From NCBI GenBank assembly GCA_002418985.1, contig DIFE01000066.1, positions 19,950 through 83,154 of the forward strand: a stretch of 63,205 nucleotides of DNA, written 5' to 3'. The notes under the pieces are model-generated. The model did not search any database. It was not told where the DNA came from and saw only the letters and a program-made list of their open reading frames with translations. The stretch comes from Deltaproteobacteria bacterium UBA5756. GTDB lineage: Bacteria > Desulfobacterota > Syntrophorhabdia > Syntrophorhabdales > Syntrophorhabdaceae. This document shows, one piece after another, positions 35,051-43,885 of the stretch. Position numbers and translations under genes: made by a program. Numbering within the stretch: position 1 is the stretch's first letter; each line of letters begins with the position of its first letter.

Positions 35051-35532
35051 CTCCTGCTGCCTTTTTGACCTTTCAGATATCTTATAATGATGTTCACCTC
35101 ACGTTCAGGGGTATCCAGGGTAAAGCTGGATTCGCTGAATCCGGGCGGCCCGAACCTCATGGACGGGTTGCGGGAGGCGCCCACCCCCTCAAGTGGTATG
35201 CCGAAGAAACTCTTGCGCGGCTTTCCGTCGCCGTCTTCGTCGTGGAATACGCTGACCGCATATGTTCCGTAAGGAATGTCCTCCAGCACGACCCGGCTTC
35301 TATTGTGTTCTATGGGTGAGAAGGCCTTTGCCGCCGCCGGGCCGGGACTATCGGGAAACCCCTCATCCCCCGCGAAAAGAAGCGCCCCCGCACGGCCTTC
35401 CGAGTTCCTGAATCCCGTTATCTCAACTATAATCTCGCCGCGCCCTTCTTTCGCGAAAACAGGGGAAGGCATGAGCGGAAACATTATCATGAAAACCGCG
35501 GCCAGGGACAGGTATCCCGCCAGGCTCCTCAT
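35047..35532 (-). CDS. DUF2141 family exported protein
   Basis: The 161-residue protein has a signal peptide (SLAAVFMIMFPLMPSPVFA) and the DUF2141 pattern: VEITGFRNSEGRAGALLF, DIPYGTYAVSVFHDEDGDGK and the following FGIPLEGVGAS. The family is a small periplasmic beta-sandwich of unknown role, often found near carotenoid or lipid genes. Here it overlaps by 4 bp both the crtI-like gene before it and the outer-membrane protein gene after it, so the three are made together. Confidence 0.88.
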   Translation of the reverse strand: MRSLAGYLSLAAVFMIMFPLMPSPVFAKEGRGEIIVEITGFRNSEGRAGALLFAGDEGFPDSPGPAAAKAFSPIEHNRSRVVLEDIPYGTYAVSVFHDEDGDGKPRKSFFGIPLEGVGASRNPSMRFGPPGFSESSFTLDTPEREVNIIIRYLKGQKGSRR

Positions 35533-37013
35533 CTCTTCGCCGCGTGTTTATCCATAATCATCCGCGCCGATATCCTTCCCGATTCGTAAATGGTGGGCAG
35601 GCCGCTCCCCGGATGGGTGCCTCCGCCCACCAGGTAGCAGTTGCGCAACCCTTCGAATTCATTATGGGGGCGGAAATAGAGCATCTGTCCCAGGGAGTGG
35701 GCAAGATTGAAGGTGGCGCCCCGGTAGACGTGATAGCTGTCCCGCCAGTCGTCGGGAGCGATGACCTTGATGGCCTTCACGCGGGAACGCAGGCCCGTGA
35801 GCCCGGCCCTCGACTCCAGGGCGTCCAGAATCTTTTCCGCGTAGGCATCCTTTTCCCTTTCCCACGAGACCGGAAATGACAGGTTCGGGACCGGAACAAG
35901 GACATAAATGGTCGAATGACCGCCGGGCGCCAGGGTCGGGTCGGTGATGGAAGCATTCTGCACGTAAAACGACATCTCGTCGGAAAGAAGTCCCCTGTGA
36001 AAGATGTTTTCGATGTTTTCCCGGTATTTCTCGGCGAAAAACACGTTGTGGTGGGGTATGTCGTAGAGCTTGTCGATCCCCAGGTAGAGCATGAAGGTTG
36101 AACACGAGTAGTCCATGGAATCCAGTTTCTTCCTGGAATACTTCGGCACAGCATTGCCGGCCAGGTTCGCCATGGCGTATGCGAAATCCGCGTTGATGAT
36201 CACCTCGTCGCCGCGAACCTCCTCACCATTGGCCAGGACCACCCCCCTTGCCGTCCCGTTCTCGATGAGGATCCTTTCCACCGGCGTATTGAGGCGCAGC
36301 AGTCCGCCGTGCTCCTCGAAAACGGCGCCCATGGCGCGGGAGATGACATTCAGTCCGCCGATGACGTGATAGATGCCGAAAGAGTGTTCAACAAAGGGTA
36401 TTATGGAAAAGGCGGCCGGGCATTCCCATGCGGACATGCCCAGATATTTGGACTGAAAAGTGAAGGAAAGCTTGAGCTTCTCCGGGGTGAAATACTCCCC
36501 CAGGCTCTGGATTACGGATTTTCCCAGGGAAAGGTGAGGCAGGGCCTTTATCAGGTTGGATGAAAAGAGAGAGAAAAAAGATGAATAATCAGCCTTGAGG
36601 CAGGGAAACATGGCGTCGTATCGAACCTTTTCCTTTTCCAGAAATCTCCTGTAGCCCGCCTCGCTCCCTGGAAATACCCTGGCGATCTCCCTTTCCATCT
36701 TCTCATGGTCGCTGGAAGGGGATATCTCCATGTCGTTGAAAACCAGGCGGTACATGGGATCAAGCTTCACCTGATCCAGATAATCGTTCACATCCCGCCC
36801 GGCCAGGGAGAACACCTCCTCAAGGATATAATTCATCATGAGAAAAGTGGGGCCGGTATCGAACGTATATCCGTCCAGGCGGAGGGGAGCGTTCCTGCCG
36901 CCGACACAGGGGGCCTTCTCGAAGATCTCGACCTCGTAGCCCTTGCCGGCCAGTATCATACCGGCGGTCAATCCGCCCGGTCCCGCGCCGATTATCACTA
37001 TTTTCTTAGCCAT
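35529..37013 (-). CDS. Phytoene desaturase family FAD oxidoreductase
   Basis: The 494-residue protein opens with the FAD-binding VIIGAGPGGLTAGMILAGKGYEVEIFE (GxGxxG), followed by GGRNAPLRLDGYTFDTGPTFL, typical of CrtI/CrtN carotenoid desaturases. The C-terminal YLVGGGTHPGSGLPTIYESG is the family FAD signature. It would act on polyene or isoprenoid lipids at the membrane. No phytoene synthase or other carotenoid gene is present, so the substrate may be another isoprenoid (for example a squalene- or retinol-type saturase reaction). First gene of a three-gene coupled operon; divergent from the 1342-residue exported protein. Confidence 0.85.
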   Translation of the reverse strand: MAKKIVIIGAGPGGLTAGMILAGKGYEVEIFEKAPCVGGRNAPLRLDGYTFDTGPTFLMMNYILEEVFSLAGRDVNDYLDQVKLDPMYRLVFNDMEISPSSDHEKMEREIARVFPGSEAGYRRFLEKEKVRYDAMFPCLKADYSSFFSLFSSNLIKALPHLSLGKSVIQSLGEYFTPEKLKLSFTFQSKYLGMSAWECPAAFSIIPFVEHSFGIYHVIGGLNVISRAMGAVFEEHGGLLRLNTPVERILIENGTARGVVLANGEEVRGDEVIINADFAYAMANLAGNAVPKYSRKKLDSMDYSCSTFMLYLGIDKLYDIPHHNVFFAEKYRENIENIFHRGLLSDEMSFYVQNASITDPTLAPGGHSTIYVLVPVPNLSFPVSWEREKDAYAEKILDALESRAGLTGLRSRVKAIKVIAPDDWRDSYHVYRGATFNLAHSLGQMLYFRPHNEFEGLRNCYLVGGGTHPGSGLPTIYESGRISARMIMDKHAAKR

Positions 37014-37073
37014 GTCCGACTCCTCTGTCCGGCTGTAAGGTCACAGATAACGAAACCTCCACCACAATCCCAT

Positions 37074-37090
37074 TTTCCATGACGTGGAAA
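37074..37090. promoter_or_regulatory. Dyad TTTCCA-N5-TGGAAA in a divergent promoter region
   Basis: TTTCCATGACGTGGAAA lies in the 181-bp gap between the divergent crtI-like gene and the large exported protein gene. A TATACT (37104-37109) that could serve as a -10 box for the plus-strand gene lies 14 bp further on. The symmetry and location suggest an operator, but there is no second copy to support it. Confidence 0.3.
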
Positions 37091-37194
37091 GCGGAAAATC
37101 ATCTATACTTTCCTTTGCCTGTAGAAAATAATAGCCAACGAAAACGTAAACACAAGAACGATTCTCATGTGAGAACCAACTGTATGGAGGAGTT

Positions 37195-40100
37195 ATGAAA
37201 TTCAGAAGCGTCATAATGATCCTTATATGCGCCTTCACCCTCTCTATCGGCCTCAGTATCATCGCCGATGCAGCGAAAACCGCCATGATCAGCGATGATG
37301 AACGTCTGAAAAAGGCGATTGAAGCAGTCATCACCTTTCATGAAAAAAGCGGTAATCCGGAGCTTGCCGGCCGGATCAGGAAATGGTACGCCAGCGGCAA
37401 TATCATGGTGGCGTCGAAAAGCATGCTCAACAGCATCGGCCTGGACATGACCGACGCCGACCCCTATTACTGGTCCCCCACCGGCGCCATCTATATCCCG
37501 GAGAACGCCCTCCTTGCCTCCGTCAACCCGGCGGGGACCGTCGATTTTGCCGCCATTACCCAGCTCTCCGGCTCTCTGGCCCATGAAATGGTGCACGCCA
37601 ACGATGAAACCATGCTGAGCAGGGCGTTCCTTACCTCGAAAGCGGAACGGGAAATGTCCGCCTACACGAAGACCCTGCAATCCTATTTCGCAGGCGCATA
37701 CAAACGGAACGCCGATCTCATGAAAAAACAGGGCGGCCCATGCGACAAGGAAGGCGACGCAAAGGAGATTAACAATATCATAGGCGAATTCAACCGTCAC
37801 TACGACTCCGAGATTGCCCCCAAGGACAGCGCCAGGCAGAAATCCATGGAAGATGACCTGAAGTCGAAACTCACCGCCATGCAGCTCGCGGAAAAGGCCC
37901 TGCGCGACCAGCTGGAAAACAACATCGGCTACCAGTCCATCGCCAGAGAACGTGAAGCGATTCTTTACGAAATGAGTTCCCTGACCTCCACGGGCCTCGG
38001 GGGCCTGACCGCCGCCAACCCGCGCGTGGATGCACTGTGGGCGAGAATCCGGGAGAATGACAAAAAACGTGAAGTCTTCATAAGCATGAACCCGGACCTG
38101 GCGCAGTTCAGGGCTCGGGCGAACGCCGCGCGGGACGCCAACACCAAGGCGACCACCTCCTATGATAAATACCTGGGACAGGACGTGCGCTTCCCGGTGG
38201 CGGACATCCGTATCCCCCGTCTCTCCTACGATGACCGCGGCATGGCGGCCGACTATCGCATTGAACGGGACAAGTCGGCTACCGAACTGCAACGCCTGAA
38301 GAAAGACCCGTCCCATTCCAATGACGTCATGAAGCGCATCAGCGACCTGGAAGACCGTATCCGCGACCTGGACACCCGCCTGGAAACGGTAACCGTGGCC
38401 CAGGCGAAAAGCGAACTGGAGAAACTGCGCGCGGACATGACCGCCATCATCGAAAACTGCGAAAAGGAAAAGAAACAATCCCTGACATCCAGCAAGGAAG
38501 ACGATCTCCTCAACTGCCTGTGCATGGACTGCGGCGGGATGCTGGGCGGCTACTACAGCAAGATGGGCGACTGCGCCGGAGGGTGCACCTGCTGGGGCCC
38601 CCTCAGCGGCTGGTGCACGCCCGTGCCCACCGGAGAAAAACATGCCAGGAACTGCTATGGGAGCGTCCACAAAGTCAAGAATCCCACGGACGCCGACGTC
38701 AAACCCATTCTGGAAAAGGCACGGGCCTCCAACACCAAGGCAGTTGAGGCATCCATACGCAAGGCGCTAAAGGGAAACCGCATGGACGACGCCTTTTATC
38801 TGGGGAAAGAAGCGAAAAAACGCGATCCCGGCATCGTCACTCCAGCGTTCAACGAACTGTCAGCCGCCCTGAAGAAGGATGGCTGGAACGCCCTGCACAA
38901 AGCGGATTACAAGGCGGCCATCAAGAGACTGGACCAGGCCATGGAGATAAATCCCGCTGACGGCGACGCGAAAAGGAAACTGTCCGACGCCAACGCATAT
39001 GCGGCCCAATGGCCCCGCATCGAGGCAAAGGCGAAAGAGTTCGATGAGTTTATCGCGCGGAAAAAGGTCTGGTCCGCCCACCGGGCCATGCTGGAACTTC
39101 AGGACATCCTCCGTCCCCTGGCAGCCGGGCAATCTTCGGAAAACCCGGTGTGGAAAAGAGTAAACACCGAGTTCAACCAAGGCCTTGCCTGGTACAACGA
39201 TTTCTCCCGCAAGAGCATGGACGAATGGACGCGGCTCTTCAAGGTTCAGGAGTGGGAAGAGGCGGAAACCCATCTCAAGAAGGTGCTCACCCAGGAGCTT
39301 ACCCCGCCGGATCAGAAACAGTATTCCTCTTCGCTCCAGTTGGTTAACGTCAGGCTCACCGAACGGCGCAGCGCGATGCAATACTATGAAAACGCCAGGG
39401 CGGATTTCGCCAAGGGGCGCCCCGCGGACGCCAACAGTCTCGGCGCCATCGCAAGGGAACTGAAAAACCGGCAGGTGTATTTCAATCAGACCGATGCGCG
39501 CCGGAAACAGCTCGACGACCTCGCCGCGGCCATGGAAAAGAAGCAGAAGATCCTTCACGCGAAAGCCTATGCCCAATCGTTTTTCAACAACGGAGACAGC
39601 TACTATCGCGCCTGTAACTTCGAGCCGGCGGTGACTCAGTATACCGAGGGTCTGAGGGCGATAAAGGAAAACGGGGACATCTCCGATCCCGACTACGCCA
39701 AGTATTACAAGCTGCGGGAGGACGCCGCGGCCAAGGACAAGCGCTTCAAGGAACTTTACGCCTATGCCGCGGGGCTTGCCATGACCGACAAAGCTCTGGA
39801 CGAGGAAACCATCCAGAGGGGGATCGGAGCAGCGGAAGAGGCGCTGAAGATCCGGCCGCGAAACGGCGACATGGAGATCCACTGGAACAAGCTGAAATGG
39901 AAGCTGGGGGAATTAAGGCGCGCCAAGGCGCAAAAGCAGGATGCAGCGCTCAAATGCGAGGCAAAGTGGACGGAAGGAACCTCACTGTACAACTCGGGCA
40001 AACAATCCGAGGCATTGGGAAGGTTCAGGGAAAACATCGCATGCGCGCCGGGCAACAGGGAGAGGGAGGATTATGTCCGGAGGCTGGTTGAGGCGCTGGA

Positions 40101-41223
40101 CAAAAAGGCCGCGGAGAAACGGGCATGCCTTGACCTGCGCCGCCAGGGGGATGCCTTGGTCACCGGCAAGCAATACGCTGAAGCGGTTTCCCGGTACCGG
40201 GAGTCTCTGCGCTGCAACCCTGACGCACAACTGGAAGCGTATCTAAGACAGATTGAAGAGCGGCTGAAAAAGGAGGCCGAAACAAAGTCAAAGGCGTCAT
40301 GGGCGCAAAAGTTGCGCGACGAAGGCCAAAGGCTACAGAATGAGGGACATCACCCGGAGGCAGTGAACAAGTATAAGGAAAGCCTGAAGATATGGCCTGA
40401 TCCGGCGCTGGAGGCCCATGTCAGACAGATGGAAGCCAGGTTGAAGAAGCCCCAGGTAAAGGAATCCGTCTCCACGCCGGTCAAGACCTCCGCGGCCCCG
40501 GGCGCAAAGGGAAAGGTCATCTTTGAAAGCGGCAACATCGGCGGTGTCTACAACAACCCGTCAAAACCCACCGTTTTCTCCATTTCCGCCCCCCACGTCA
40601 TAACCCTGATCCAGGATTATCACTGGAACAACGCCGGCGGTTCGCGCCCCGGAACCATCGGCCTGCGCTCCTCCACCGGGACGACCTACGGTCCCTGGCG
40701 GACAACCGGCGCACCGGGACAGGGTGGCGTTCCCAACGCCTACTGGACGTGCTATCCCAATATCACCATTCCGGCGGGGACGTATACGGTAATCGACTCG
40801 GAGCCCTCCACATGGGCGCAAAACAGCCAGTCCGGCGGACGCGGATTCAGCCGCGTTGAAGGCTATCCGGCGGGCTCTTCATCTTCAGCTGTCAGTGCGG
40901 GGAGAATTCCGGTATCATCCGGAAATGCCCCGTTATCTTCGGTAATGGCGGAACTGACGAACGCCTCAAAGGAAAACGTCCACATCTTTACCGAGGGGGA
41001 ATCATTCTCCCCGTCGAACCGTATGACGCCTGGAGAGAAAAGGAGGGTAGCCGTGCGCATGGGAAGCGACGGAGTCATTGTCTTCAAGGCCGGCCGGGGA
41101 GGAAAGGTAATGGCAACGAAAAAGTGGCAGGGTGATCCGGATCAGCCGGGACGCATACCTGTCGTGACCTTTGACGACAAAAACCGTTTCGGCATGCTTA
41201 TCGTGACGACGGGATTGCGCTGA
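37195..41223 (+). CDS. 1342-residue exported protein: HExxH motif, Cys-rich segment, TPR array, C-terminal beta domains
   Basis: GGAG lies 5 nt before ATG 37195. A signal peptide covers about residues 1-27 (ILICAFTLSIGLSIIADAA). Residues 125-140 read SGSLAHEMVHANDETM, a zinc-metallopeptidase HExxH with H130, E131, H134. The next 300 residues are charged coiled coil. At about 440-487 ten or more Cys cluster (LCMDCGGMLGGYYSKMGDC and beyond). Residues 510-1090 are TPR-like helical repeats (EALKIRPRNGD, AIKRLDQAMEINPADGD). At about 1105-1225 a Trp/Gly-rich beta domain (LIQDYHWNNAGG, TIPAGTYTVID) follows, then a final 85-residue domain. It is probably periplasmic or surface exposed. Whether the HExxH is catalytic is not shown; the third ligand is not evident. 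Confidence 0.85.
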   Translation: MKFRSVIMILICAFTLSIGLSIIADAAKTAMISDDERLKKAIEAVITFHEKSGNPELAGRIRKWYASGNIMVASKSMLNSIGLDMTDADPYYWSPTGAIYIPENALLASVNPAGTVDFAAITQLSGSLAHEMVHANDETMLSRAFLTSKAEREMSAYTKTLQSYFAGAYKRNADLMKKQGGPCDKEGDAKEINNIIGEFNRHYDSEIAPKDSARQKSMEDDLKSKLTAMQLAEKALRDQLENNIGYQSIAREREAILYEMSSLTSTGLGGLTAANPRVDALWARIRENDKKREVFISMNPDLAQFRARANAARDANTKATTSYDKYLGQDVRFPVADIRIPRLSYDDRGMAADYRIERDKSATELQRLKKDPSHSNDVMKRISDLEDRIRDLDTRLETVTVAQAKSELEKLRADMTAIIENCEKEKKQSLTSSKEDDLLNCLCMDCGGMLGGYYSKMGDCAGGCTCWGPLSGWCTPVPTGEKHARNCYGSVHKVKNPTDADVKPILEKARASNTKAVEASIRKALKGNRMDDAFYLGKEAKKRDPGIVTPAFNELSAALKKDGWNALHKADYKAAIKRLDQAMEINPADGDAKRKLSDANAYAAQWPRIEAKAKEFDEFIARKKVWSAHRAMLELQDILRPLAAGQSSENPVWKRVNTEFNQGLAWYNDFSRKSMDEWTRLFKVQEWEEAETHLKKVLTQELTPPDQKQYSSSLQLVNVRLTERRSAMQYYENARADFAKGRPADANSLGAIARELKNRQVYFNQTDARRKQLDDLAAAMEKKQKILHAKAYAQSFFNNGDSYYRACNFEPAVTQYTEGLRAIKENGDISDPDYAKYYKLREDAAAKDKRFKELYAYAAGLAMTDKALDEETIQRGIGAAEEALKIRPRNGDMEIHWNKLKWKLGELRRAKAQKQDAALKCEAKWTEGTSLYNSGKQSEALGRFRENIACAPGNREREDYVRRLVEALDKKAAEKRACLDLRRQGDALVTGKQYAEAVSRYRESLRCNPDAQLEAYLRQIEERLKKEAETKSKASWAQKLRDEGQRLQNEGHHPEAVNKYKESLKIWPDPALEAHVRQMEARLKKPQVKESVSTPVKTSAAPGAKGKVIFESGNIGGVYNNPSKPTVFSISAPHVITLIQDYHWNNAGGSRPGTIGLRSSTGTTYGPWRTTGAPGQGGVPNAYWTCYPNITIPAGTYTVIDSEPSTWAQNSQSGGRGFSRVEGYPAGSSSSAVSAGRIPVSSGNAPLSSVMAELTNASKENVHIFTEGESFSPSNRMTPGEKRRVAVRMGSDGVIVFKAGRGGKVMATKKWQGDPDQPGRIPVVTFDDKNRFGMLIVTTGLR

Positions 41224-41258
41224 TCAGGAGAACGGGACTGGATGAATCAACCCGATAA

Positions 41259-41306
41259 CGGCAGTCGGAGGTATCCTTAGTTCACGGGGGATACCTCCAG
41301 ATACCG
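41259..41306. repeat. 48-bp short relative of the 17.1-kb palindrome
   Basis: The left end CGGCAGTCGGAGGTATCC and the right end (reverse complement CGGTATCTGGAGGTATCC) match the termini of the 183-bp element at 17094-17276 at 15 or more of 18 positions. Between them only 12 nt remain, so GGAGGTATCC (41267-41276) and GGATACCTCC (41289-41298) form a tight hairpin. It lies between the convergent 1342-residue protein gene and the trypsin-like gene and could serve as a bidirectional terminator-like stem. It looks like an internally deleted copy. Confidence 0.7.
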
Positions 41307-41348
41307 CTTTCAGTTTTCCACCGCCGGAAGCCCCTCACTCCGTCGTCG

Positions 41349-42437
41349 TCAGCGGGATTTGATCATCTTCAGAAGGATATCGGCGTTGAACGGGTCGACG
41401 CGCCGCAGCTCACGGGCGGTATCCATGGCTGCCGAGGGATTTCCGGTCAGGGTATAGGTCACCCCAAGGCTGATCAACGCCTCTGTCATTCCGGGCTCCA
41501 GGCGGACAGCCTCGCGGTAGGAGTCAACCGCCTCATGGTGACGCTTGAGCGCGTTGTAAATGACCCCCAGGTTGTACCAATAGGTGGCGTTAGCGGGTTC
41601 CATGCCTGCAGCCCGGAAAAAAGCTTCCTCCGCCTCGTTGTAGTTCTTCAGGCCGCGGGAGGCGATCCCCTGAAAATAATGGGCATCGGCGCTTGCGGGA
41701 AGGGCTTTTGACCATTCAGCTCCCCAGGCGTAAAGTCCGTCCCAATCCCCGGACTTCTCCAGGTAGATGGAGTGTTTAAGCCATTGCGTCTCCCCCCTTC
41801 TCCCACCGGCCGGATTGGGTCCCGATTTCACCTCCCCTATCCATTCAGCGGGCATGGCGAAGTTGAAGCTCTGCTCGCCTTCCTTGTAGAGGGTCAGCAA
41901 TCCGACAAGGCTGCCCTCGCCGTCAAAAAGCCCCCCACCTTCCATGCCGGGAGATATCACTGCCGTTGTCTGCGTGAACCCTCCCCACCTCCTCAGGATC
42001 TCTCCAGCGGAAAAAGAAGGCAGAGAGCCGAGAGGAACGCCAACGGCATACACGCTGCTCCATGTCCCGAGCTTCCCGGCCTTTCCCAGGACCGCCGGCC
42101 GGCCGTCAACCTTCCCGGCCGTGAGGAGACATATATCCCTGTCTCCGTCTTCAGCGAACAAAACGGCCGGCGTCATCAGCCCGCTCCTGCCGGCCATATA
42201 CACGGTTCCCCCATCCAGGACCTGGCAGCTTGTCGCTATCCGGCCGGGGGCTATAATAACTCCGCTGCCCTGATTTCTTACATTTCCTTCGGCATCCATG
42301 GTTCTCACTGATACAATGGAGTCTTTCACCTTTTCGAATACCTGTGCGGGTGTTGTCGCGAAAACCGGCTGCGGAGGGAACGCGACGCAACAGGCCATTG
42401 CAATAAACCACAGACTGGACTGGATATGCTTTTTCAT
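41349..42437 (-). CDS. Trypsin-fold protein with TPR domain, catalytic residues replaced
   Basis: Start at ATG 42437 follows AAAGG; an ATG three codons earlier is possible. A signal peptide covers about residues 1-27. Residues 30-200 follow DegP-like proteases: VFEKVKDSIVSVRT, then GSGVIIAPGRIATSCQVLDGG, DRDICLL and PGMEGGGLFDGEGSLVGLLT. The catalytic His site (normally TNxHVV) reads TSCQVL and the Ser site (normally GNSGGP) reads GMEGGG, so both are lost while the Asp remains. Residues 230-360 are TPR repeats (NATYWYNLGVIYNALKRHHEAV). It likely acts by binding, not cleavage. It converges on the 1342-residue TPR protein gene. Confidence 0.8.
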   Translation of the reverse strand: MKKHIQSSLWFIAMACCVAFPPQPVFATTPAQVFEKVKDSIVSVRTMDAEGNVRNQGSGVIIAPGRIATSCQVLDGGTVYMAGRSGLMTPAVLFAEDGDRDICLLTAGKVDGRPAVLGKAGKLGTWSSVYAVGVPLGSLPSFSAGEILRRWGGFTQTTAVISPGMEGGGLFDGEGSLVGLLTLYKEGEQSFNFAMPAEWIGEVKSGPNPAGGRRGETQWLKHSIYLEKSGDWDGLYAWGAEWSKALPASADAHYFQGIASRGLKNYNEAEEAFFRAAGMEPANATYWYNLGVIYNALKRHHEAVDSYREAVRLEPGMTEALISLGVTYTLTGNPSAAMDTARELRRVDPFNADILLKMIKSR

Positions 42438-42719
42438 GTTCGGCATCCTTTGCTTGGTATAAGACTATCAGGAGGGAGTATTATTTATCCGGACACTTTT
42501 TTCAAATGTTTTTAAAATATGCGGCCTGCCGTCTGCCAGCTCGAGTTTTGCCGAGTTCTTGATGATCACATACTTTTGCAGGCAAGTATTGGATGCCTTC
42601 CGCATAAAGGTTTCGATGAGGAATTAGCATTACATCTCCTCCAAATTGTCACTAATTTAGTGTGAAGCAGCCCCCCCGTCCTTTGGGCGTGGTCAGTCTC
42701 ATTTAGCTATGCCTGCAGA

Positions 42720-43211
42720 TTATTTCTGAGGAATAACTGCAACCGCATCGATCTCCACAAGAAAATCGGGGTGAGCCAATGCAGGCACAAAGATTGCGCT
42801 AATGACAGGTGGATTCGGACGTTGGCCCCACACTTTCTGAAACGCCTCGAATCCAATCTTGGCCGATTGGCCTTGCAGGATATAAACGTTCCACTTTACG
42901 ACGTGCTGAAGTCCTGCCCCGCCTGCCGTCAGAGCTGTTTCCAAATTCTGTAGCGTTTTTTCAGTCTGCGCTCCGATGTCACCCTTGCCGATTATGTTGC
43001 CAGAAGCATCTACAGCATTCTGGCCACCGACATAGATTGTTTTTGCATTGCCGCTGACGACAATAGCCTGTGTATATGCGGGATTCTTATGCAAGCCTGA
43101 TGGATTGAGATATTGTACGTTTCCCTGCATCTGCATTTGCCCCTCCTTTGGTGTGAAAGCATGACAGCCCAAGATTAATAGTGCGGATACGATCAGCGCC
43201 AATCGATGCAT
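42720..43211 (-). CDS. RidA/YjgF-family lipoprotein lacking the usual active-site Arg
   Basis: From ATG 43211 the product is 163 residues with a lipoprotein signal (MHRLALIVSALLILGC, lipidated Cys at about 16). An upstream ATG at 43235 cannot be excluded. The mature part is a complete RidA fold (VVSGNAKTIYVGGQNAVDA, QTEKTLQNLETALTAGGAG, HVVKWNVYILQG, FLVEIDAVAV). RidA enzymes are cytosolic imine deaminases using an Arg in a PARS-type motif. Here that stretch reads PPVISAIFV, so the Arg is replaced. Export plus loss of the Arg suggest another role. It lies in the AT-richer region and may have been acquired. Confidence 0.8.
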   Translation of the reverse strand: MHRLALIVSALLILGCHAFTPKEGQMQMQGNVQYLNPSGLHKNPAYTQAIVVSGNAKTIYVGGQNAVDASGNIIGKGDIGAQTEKTLQNLETALTAGGAGLQHVVKWNVYILQGQSAKIGFEAFQKVWGQRPNPPVISAIFVPALAHPDFLVEIDAVAVIPQK

Positions 43212-43445
43212 TGTCACTTCTACCCCCATCACCATAAGCCTTACCGTTTGTTTACAAAAGGCGAATTAGTGAACACTTAACACCGTCCCCGGAGCCCTGA
43301 GCACCGCTTCCGGAGTCCCTCATTTAAAGGAATTGTCGAGACGGGAGAAAGTACCAACGACTTCTACTCAAAGGAGTTTTGGATTGAAGCAGTAAAAATT
43401 AGTTGTTGAGGCGTCACGCGCCATGCTTAGCGCACCCAAAATATA

Positions 43446-43469
43446 AGGCCCGCTAAAATAAGCGGGCCT
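43446..43469. terminator. Hairpin AGGCCCGCT...AGCGGGCCT
   Basis: A perfect 9-bp GC-rich stem with a 6-nt loop, flanked by TATATTTTG on the minus-strand side and by CATTGTTCTCTTTCTTT on the plus-strand side. It resembles a terminator, probably for the weak minus-strand frame that ends at 43537. Confidence 0.55.
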
Positions 43470-43536
43470 CATTGTTCTCTTTCTTTACCACCCATCTAAT
43501 GGGTATCAGGCATGCTTGGCAGCCTGTGATTTTCCT

Positions 43537-43815
43537 CTATTTTCGACCAAATAGTCTGGCGGAGTGTCCTCGTTCATACAGTCCTCCAATCCTTGTTTCC
43601 CTTTCTCTGTTCACTCCTTGTATCAATTCAGGTAGCGCTACCTTGGTTTCAAGTATAACCATCCCAATTGGGAAAAACCAGACTGTTGAAATTTTTTTTG
43701 TTGGCGTATAATGCGAATTTGTGTTGCCTCGGATCAGGACCCATTGCCCCCCTTTCACAGCGTTTCGAAAAGATTCTCCAATCCCTTTCAATCCAATTGC
43801 CTTGATTTCATCCAT
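43537..43815 (-). CDS. Doubtful small protein, no family recognised
   Basis: This 92-codon frame (MDEIKAIGLKGIGESF...) has plausible amino-acid composition with a mixed alpha/beta look (GGQWVLIRGNTNSHYTP, TVWFFPIGMVILETK) and is followed by a terminator-like hairpin. There is no ribosome site before the ATG at 43815. A plus-strand frame overlaps it. It may be part of a decayed gene. Confidence 0.3.
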   Translation of the reverse strand: MDEIKAIGLKGIGESFRNAVKGGQWVLIRGNTNSHYTPTKKISTVWFFPIGMVILETKVALPELIQGVNRERETRIGGLYERGHSARLFGRK

Positions 43816-43885
43816 AGGGTCAACAACTGTGAAAAAATTACTTCACGGAACAACAAGGACACCTTGTAAATATAAAAAGGGCGTC

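Noticed and set aside
37165..38670. Minus-strand 501-codon frame opposite the large exported protein
   Set aside because: Antisense to a gene with signal peptide, ribosome site and motifs; it also starts inside that gene.
41349..42437. Active DegP/HtrA protease
   Set aside because: The His and Ser positions of the triad are replaced, so only the fold is claimed.
42590..42650. Minus-strand 42-codon frame after GGAGGAG near 42640
   Set aside because: The ribosome site is good, but the short product is Arg/Gln-rich with no family features and lies in the AT-rich remnant region; not strong enough to list as a gene.
43212..43440. Integron attC site suggested by an ACTTAAC motif near 43277
   Set aside because: No matching GTTRRRY partner or foldable inner sites were found, and no integrase is present.
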